64,000 bases of DNA from Terasakiella sp. SH-1 (GTDB lineage: Bacteria > Pseudomonadota > Alphaproteobacteria > Rhodospirillales > Terasakiellaceae): assembly GCF_004564135.1 (NCBI RefSeq), contig NZ_CP038255.1, positions 2,777,501 to 2,841,500 on the forward strand, written 5' to 3'. Shown here piece by piece: positions 60,181 through 64,000 of this stretch. The notes under the pieces are model-generated. The model made no database searches. It saw only the letters and a program-made list of their open reading frames with translations, and was not told the origin of the DNA. Both the position numbers and the translations under genes were made by a program. The stretch's first letter is position 1; each line of letters starts with the position of its first letter.

Positions 60181-61065
60181 ATGGCTGAAGAAGAAGAAGA
60201 AAAGAAATGCCCCCCGGCGGGCTCTCCAGCGTGGATGGCAACCTTTGCCGATCTCATGTCCCTGCTGCTGGTTCTTTTCGTGCTGCTTTTGACCTTCTCA
60301 GAAATGAATGTGATTAAATACAAGCAGATGGCGGGTGCCATGCGCAACGCCTTTGGTATTTCCAAACAGGACCGTCTGGCCGGTGTAATCGAAATTGACG
60401 GGCAGATGCAGCGCAAGGTGGCGCGCAACGTCTCACCAACAGACGTTCAGGTCCCGAAAATCTCCATGGATATCCCGGATACGACGGACGAAGAAGAATT
60501 CGATATTGATCCCTCTGAGTCACCGGAAGAACAAGCCAGCGACGTTGAAAATGAAGTCGCCAAGATCGTGGCCGAAGAAGCTGCTGATAAAGGCGTAGAA
60601 GTCGAACGCACAGGCAACGAGGTGAAAATCCGTTTCCCCAGCGAAATTGCCTTTGGTTCCGGTTCAGCCAACATCGGCGCAGATTTTGCCCAACTTCTGG
60701 ATAAACTGACCGATGTGATTAAAAAGTCCCAAGGCCAGGTACAAGTTGGCGGTCATACAGATAACGTGCCCTTAGGCGGTGGTGGGCAATACCGATCCAA
60801 CTGGGACCTGTCAGCAGCCCGTGCCACATCTGTGGTCCATCATTTTTTGAATCATTCTGATATTGAACCTAATAAAATGACAGTTCAGGGCTTTGGGGAT
60901 AGTCGCCCCTTGGTAGAAAACGATTCTGCTGAAAACCGGGCACGCAATCGCCGGGTAGAGCTGACCCTGGTACTGGGTGAAAAAGAAGAAGCCCAGGCCA
61001 ATTCCGTTCAGCAACAACTAGAAAGCGTCTTTGGCCCCCGCCCTGATGCGGGTCTAAAAAAATAA
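60181..61065 (+). CDS. motB: flagellar motor stator protein MotB/PomB
   Basis: A 294-residue protein. The N-terminus 'KKCPPAGSPAWMATFADLMSLLLVLFVLLLTFSEMN' carries the single membrane helix with the ion-carrying Asp (ATFADLM) and the CPP-x-G-x-P-x-W lead of PomB. An acidic linker follows (about 95-130, 'TTDEEEFDIDPSESPEEQ'). The OmpA-like peptidoglycan-binding domain has 'QVQVGGHTDNVPLGGG' and 'LSAARATSVVHHFL...NRARNRRVEL'-type core. PomB-like sequence suggests sodium coupling, an inference. Confidence 0.93.
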   Translation: MAEEEEEKKCPPAGSPAWMATFADLMSLLLVLFVLLLTFSEMNVIKYKQMAGAMRNAFGISKQDRLAGVIEIDGQMQRKVARNVSPTDVQVPKISMDIPDTTDEEEFDIDPSESPEEQASDVENEVAKIVAEEAADKGVEVERTGNEVKIRFPSEIAFGSGSANIGADFAQLLDKLTDVIKKSQGQVQVGGHTDNVPLGGGGQYRSNWDLSAARATSVVHHFLNHSDIEPNKMTVQGFGDSRPLVENDSAENRARNRRVELTLVLGEKEEAQANSVQQQLESVFGPRPDAGLKK

Positions 61066-61151
61066 CATTTCTGCCTATCTTGCTGTTGAACCTATTCTAG
61101 ATCAGGTTATGATACGTTTGTAGAAACGATTAACTCAAGCAAGCAATAAAA

Positions 61152-62741
61152 ATGCCGGAACTCGACTTCAGTTCATATCGAATTATGCTGTGTGATAATG
61201 ATCCAGAAAGCATAGATATCGCCAGAACCACTTATATGGATCATGAGATTGATGATTTTGTGGCGACCCCTTCCCCGGAAGAAGCCCTGTCTCATATCCC
61301 TGTGATGAAGCCGGACCTGATCCTTGTCGGGATTGATTTCCCTGATATATCCGGCATTGAAGTCATCCGCAAAATCCGCAATCTCAATGACGGGGAATTC
61401 TTCAAAACCCCGATCCTGTTATTGATGGAAAAAGTGTCTCAGAAAACATTGAAAGAAGCCTGTAATGTCGGGATCGAAGGGGCGCTGAAAAAACCGTTGG
61501 AAGCCGATAAAATCCTGCGTTTTAGTCGCACAGCGATTCAAACACCGCGCCGTTTTGTCTGTAAAAACTCCTATTTTGGCCCGGAAAGAGGGGCCAAAGA
61601 CTCAGAAAGTCTGAATAGTCCCCGTGCGGGTAAAGCCATCCGCCCCCCGGCCCAACCCGGACGTAGCGCCTTAGATAGCGCCCCTCTCATGAGTGGTGGT
61701 GGCATTGATCTGTTTGACCCGCCCCCCAAAGCAGAAGCCCCGAAAAAGGCAGAAGTTCTTCCCCAGACTCCAAAAGAAAAAGCAGAAGAACAAGTCGTTC
61801 ATCAAGAAAAACTGGTGGGCACAAAGCAGGCAGGTCAGTCAGAAGCCCCTGTGATGAATTTAAGCGATATCAAAGCACGCCGCAATCCGGCCTCAGGTGA
61901 AACGCTTACCCACCCCCAAAGGCAAAAGAAAGAGTCTTATGCCCTAAGCGAGGTGCCAGAAGAAAAGAAAAAACGCCAAGATTACGCCCTGACTGACGAA
62001 GAAGGTGCACAGAAAAAATCCCGCGATTATGACCTTGCCCCAGAAGAAGAAGGTCCAGACGCCGGGAAAAAGAAAAAGGTAAAAGCACAAAGCGAAGCTG
62101 AAACCACCCCCCAGAAGAAAGCACAGCCCCCTGTCGAACCTGCCGTAGAAACCACGCCTGAGAAAAAGAGCAAAAAGAAAGAAGGGCTTGAAGCTAAGGA
62201 AACAGAGGCTGGCCCCAAAGATGATGATTTTGAAGAAATCGTCGATCTTGATGAATGTCTGGAACAACACAAGCTCTGGATCGACAGTGGTGGGCGATCA
62301 GGCCAGCAGGCCAAACGTCCTCATTCTGATTTTCGTGGTAAGGAAATTGCCGAGGCTGATTTTACCCAAGCCCAGTTGCCCCAATCCTGCTTTGAGGGGC
62401 TCAACTGCACCAGCACCGTTTTTCGAAAGGCCGACCTGAGCGGATCAACCTTTAAAGAAGCCCTGCTGTCCAGTGCAGATATGCGCGTTGCCCGCCTTGC
62501 CAAAGCTGATATGCGAAATGCCCGCCTTGATCGCGCTGATCTGTTAGGGGCCGACCTATCAGGGGCCGATTTGGAAGGTGCCAGCCTGCGTCGGGTGAAC
62601 TTGAGCGGGGCCAACCTGCACCTGACCAACCTGCGCGGGGTGAACCTGACAACAGTTCAAGGCTTGATTGCCGAACAAGTCAGACGGGCGATTACAGACA
62701 AAACAACACGCCTGCCATCAAGCCTGCGTATTACGCCGTAA
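61152..62741 (+). CDS. degenerate receiver - Lys/Glu linker - pentapeptide-repeat protein
   Basis: A 529-residue protein 86 bp after motB. Residues 5-125 have a CheY fold ('YRIMLCDNDPESIDIART', 'KPDLILVGIDFPDISGIEVI', 'GALKKPLEADKIL'), but the phosphoacceptor position reads Gly in 'LVGIDFPD' and the Thr/Ser switch position reads Met ('ILLLMEK'); the Lys is kept. Residues 130-390 are low-complexity and charged, with three variations on a Y-x-L-x2-E-E motif (SYALSEVPEE, DYALTDEEG, DYDLAPEEEG). From about 395 to 510 are pentapeptide repeats (A(D/N)LxxADL). Probably a non-phosphorylatable docking protein; a link to the motor is inferred from position. Confidence 0.85.
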   Translation: MPELDFSSYRIMLCDNDPESIDIARTTYMDHEIDDFVATPSPEEALSHIPVMKPDLILVGIDFPDISGIEVIRKIRNLNDGEFFKTPILLLMEKVSQKTLKEACNVGIEGALKKPLEADKILRFSRTAIQTPRRFVCKNSYFGPERGAKDSESLNSPRAGKAIRPPAQPGRSALDSAPLMSGGGIDLFDPPPKAEAPKKAEVLPQTPKEKAEEQVVHQEKLVGTKQAGQSEAPVMNLSDIKARRNPASGETLTHPQRQKKESYALSEVPEEKKKRQDYALTDEEGAQKKSRDYDLAPEEEGPDAGKKKKVKAQSEAETTPQKKAQPPVEPAVETTPEKKSKKKEGLEAKETEAGPKDDDFEEIVDLDECLEQHKLWIDSGGRSGQQAKRPHSDFRGKEIAEADFTQAQLPQSCFEGLNCTSTVFRKADLSGSTFKEALLSSADMRVARLAKADMRNARLDRADLLGADLSGADLEGASLRRVNLSGANLHLTNLRGVNLTTVQGLIAEQVRRAITDKTTRLPSSLRITP

Positions 62742-63815
62742 CACAACCTCAATTACATCATCATGTGTGAGGCGAACAGGCAAAACCTGTTCGTCCCAAT
62801 TTTGAATAATGAGGGCGCACATCTCTTCGATACGCCCTTCTTCCAGGGAGAATCTGGGCAGTTCCAAACGCGCAATCCAGCGCCGCAATGTCCCGATTAG
62901 GGAGGCATAGGCTTCTTCCCGATTTTCAAAGGGGCGTTCGGCTAACAGCTCTCCAACCATGGCATATTTATCCATGGCTTCACTATCGGGTAACAACTCC
63001 CCCAGCATCTCCAGCTGAATATTGCTGACTTCGGCACACAAGCTGCCACAGGACTGGGCATAGGTCAGGCCCGTTTCCTGTTCCACAGCTGCACCAAGGC
63101 GATGGGTCAAACCAAAACCTGCCTGCCCAGCCCCAACCCCGGCCATCAAGGATGCATAAAAGACCTCATCTCGCCCATCTGCCTCACCTTCCACACCGCG
63201 AACAAAGCCGCGCACAAAAGCTTCCAGCCCCGACCAGACCAGCGCATCAGACAAAACAGATGCCTTGGGCGACACATAGGCTTCCACCAACAACATCAAC
63301 ACAGCCAGTGAGCGTGCAGCAAAATCATCCCGGTCCATCTCATCCAGAAAACCCGGATCACCCAAAACCACACGGGGGAGCAAGGCATCACCATATGTAG
63401 CCACAGCCCCGCCCAGACCGCCAAAGATCACACCATTCATCGGCGCTCCGGTCCCTGCCGTTGTGGGCACACAGACATGCGGACACTGACGAGCCACCAG
63501 CTTGCCCGTATCAACTGCACGCCCCCCGCCAATAGAGACCACACAGTCAATTTTATCCAAATCCACCTTTTGGGCAATTTCATTACAGGCATCAAACGTT
63601 TGCTTGGCCAGCGCCAGAACATGTTCAACCTGCAAGCCCTGAACCAAAAGCTTGTCCGTGACTTCTTTCATCAAGCTGGGATGGTCTTTCATATAGGCAT
63701 CGCCCACAACAAGGATATGCCTGCCCAAAGGGGCCACATGTTGGCTGAGTTGTTCAAACACACCACGGCCAAAAACCAGTTCAGGAACACCGCTTGCTGT
63801 AAATTGCCTATTCAT
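62718..63815 (-). CDS. iron-containing alcohol dehydrogenase homologue lacking most metal ligands
   Basis: A 365-residue protein of the Fe-ADH/glycerol dehydrogenase fold. The nucleotide-binding half has 'ELVFGRGVFEQL', 'HILVVGDAYMKDHP' and 'DCVVSIGGGRAVDTGKLVA', and 'CVPTTAGTGAPMNG' follows. In the metal-binding half the usual D-A-L-T-H-A-I-E is A-V-L-M-L-L-V-E, so Asp and the first His are lost. The His of 'THRLG' is present, and the PHG position reads SCG. The ATG at 63815 is chosen because it begins the conserved domain. Its 3' end overlaps the upstream convergent gene by 24 bases. Confidence 0.82.
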   Translation of the reverse strand: MNRQFTASGVPELVFGRGVFEQLSQHVAPLGRHILVVGDAYMKDHPSLMKEVTDKLLVQGLQVEHVLALAKQTFDACNEIAQKVDLDKIDCVVSIGGGRAVDTGKLVARQCPHVCVPTTAGTGAPMNGVIFGGLGGAVATYGDALLPRVVLGDPGFLDEMDRDDFAARSLAVLMLLVEAYVSPKASVLSDALVWSGLEAFVRGFVRGVEGEADGRDEVFYASLMAGVGAGQAGFGLTHRLGAAVEQETGLTYAQSCGSLCAEVSNIQLEMLGELLPDSEAMDKYAMVGELLAERPFENREEAYASLIGTLRRWIARLELPRFSLEEGRIEEMCALIIQNWDEQVLPVRLTHDDVIEVVLRRNTQA

Positions 63816-63906
63816 TGTGACGAAATCCCATTTTTCTTTTTGCCAATTTCTCACATCCCTGTACAAAATCCAAATCAGAATTTTATGACAATCAAGACAG
63901 GCTTTC

Positions 63907-64000
63907 ATGAGCATAATAAAAACGGATGTTCTCATCATCGGTGCGGGTGCTGCTGGCATGATGTGCGCTGCCCAATCCGCCCAACGCGGTCGTCACACAC
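63907..64000 (+). CDS. HI0933/BaiN-type FAD-dependent oxidoreductase, N-terminal start (3' end outside window)
   Basis: Only about 31 residues are present: 'MSIIKTDVLIIGAGAAGMMC' and then 'AAQSAQRGRHT'. This is a Rossmann dinucleotide-binding motif GxGxxG followed by the 'MMCAAxxAxRGR' seen in the HI0933-like flavoproteins (NAD(P)/FAD-dependent reductases). Other FAD enzymes such as succinate dehydrogenase flavoproteins share part of this pattern, so the subfamily is not certain. Divergent from the Fe-ADH homologue across 91 bp. Confidence 0.75.
   Translation, partial: MSIIKTDVLIIGAGAAGMMCAAQSAQRGRHT

Overview
The window is a gene-dense stretch of an alphaproteobacterial chromosome of intermediate GC. 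The best guess is a motile, probably marine, Rhodospirillales-like organism. This is inferred from: separate b and b' ATP synthase subunits in an atpI-B-E-b'-b operon; the alphaproteobacterial orders smc-dsbA-DUF721-mutY and NDUFAF5-like methyltransferase/comF/grxC/nitrilase; a sodium-type (PomAB-like) flagellar stator; and a B12-dependent methylmalonyl-CoA mutase with its GTPase chaperone. No rRNA, tRNA, CRISPR array, prophage or intact insertion sequence was seen.

Layout. 1-5.3 kb: 3' end of ligA, tag, a TDT-family anion transporter, and the F0 ATP synthase operon with a visible promoter and terminator. 5.4-11.5 kb: radC, two signalling/membrane genes, map, sfsA and a methyltransferase, all on the minus strand. 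11.5-19.8 kb: comF-grxC-nitrilase facing smc-dsbA-DUF721, then mutY. 19.9-24.6 kb: an exported lipoprotein/caspase-like pair, msrB, a MATE exporter and a murein transglycosylase. 24.6-30.4 kb: a chemoreceptor, pepN, an acyl-ACP thioesterase and an OsmC-like protein. 30.4-37.5 kb: a tightly coupled corrin-ring operon of the early-cobalt (oxygen-independent) type, cbiX-cobH(fusion)-cobL-cobI-cbiG/cobJ-cobM. 37.7-44.9 kb: a Lon-like protease, phhB, a secreted EndoU-type nuclease with a coupled small partner, a tiny Pmp3-like membrane protein, folD-DUF167-yggT, a lipoprotein, and phoH behind a leader ORF and terminator. 45.1-50.5 kb: mutA-mutB-meaB, the consumer of the B12 made upstream. 50.5-59.2 kb: a MerR regulator divergent from a thiopurine methyltransferase across a textbook MerR promoter, a two-receiver diguanylate cyclase, DUF3422, rsmB, an unknown gene and hrpB. 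59.4-64 kb: motA, motB, a pseudo-receiver/pentapeptide protein, a degenerate iron-alcohol-dehydrogenase homologue and the start of an HI0933-type flavoprotein.

Two kinds of small repeats run through the intergenic spaces. One is a dispersed family of about 58-66 bp with GTCRTYC...GRAYGAC-type ends (seven copies, two of them inside operons). The other is a 59-bp element with 20-bp terminal inverted repeats flanked by TA. It occurs twice, in opposite orientation, on either side of the DUF3422 gene, and one copy supplies the last base of the stop codons of both flanking genes.

Most noteworthy for follow-up: the exported EndoU nuclease with its one-base-overlapping candidate immunity gene (40486-41330); the TA-flanked elements around DUF3422; the MerR operator controlling tpm; the chemoreceptor-PilZ fusion; the phosphoacceptor-less receiver fused to pentapeptide repeats behind motAB; the RNase H-like/CobH fusion; and the Fe-ADH homologue that has lost most metal ligands. 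Function assignments rest on recognising motifs by eye; no database search was run.
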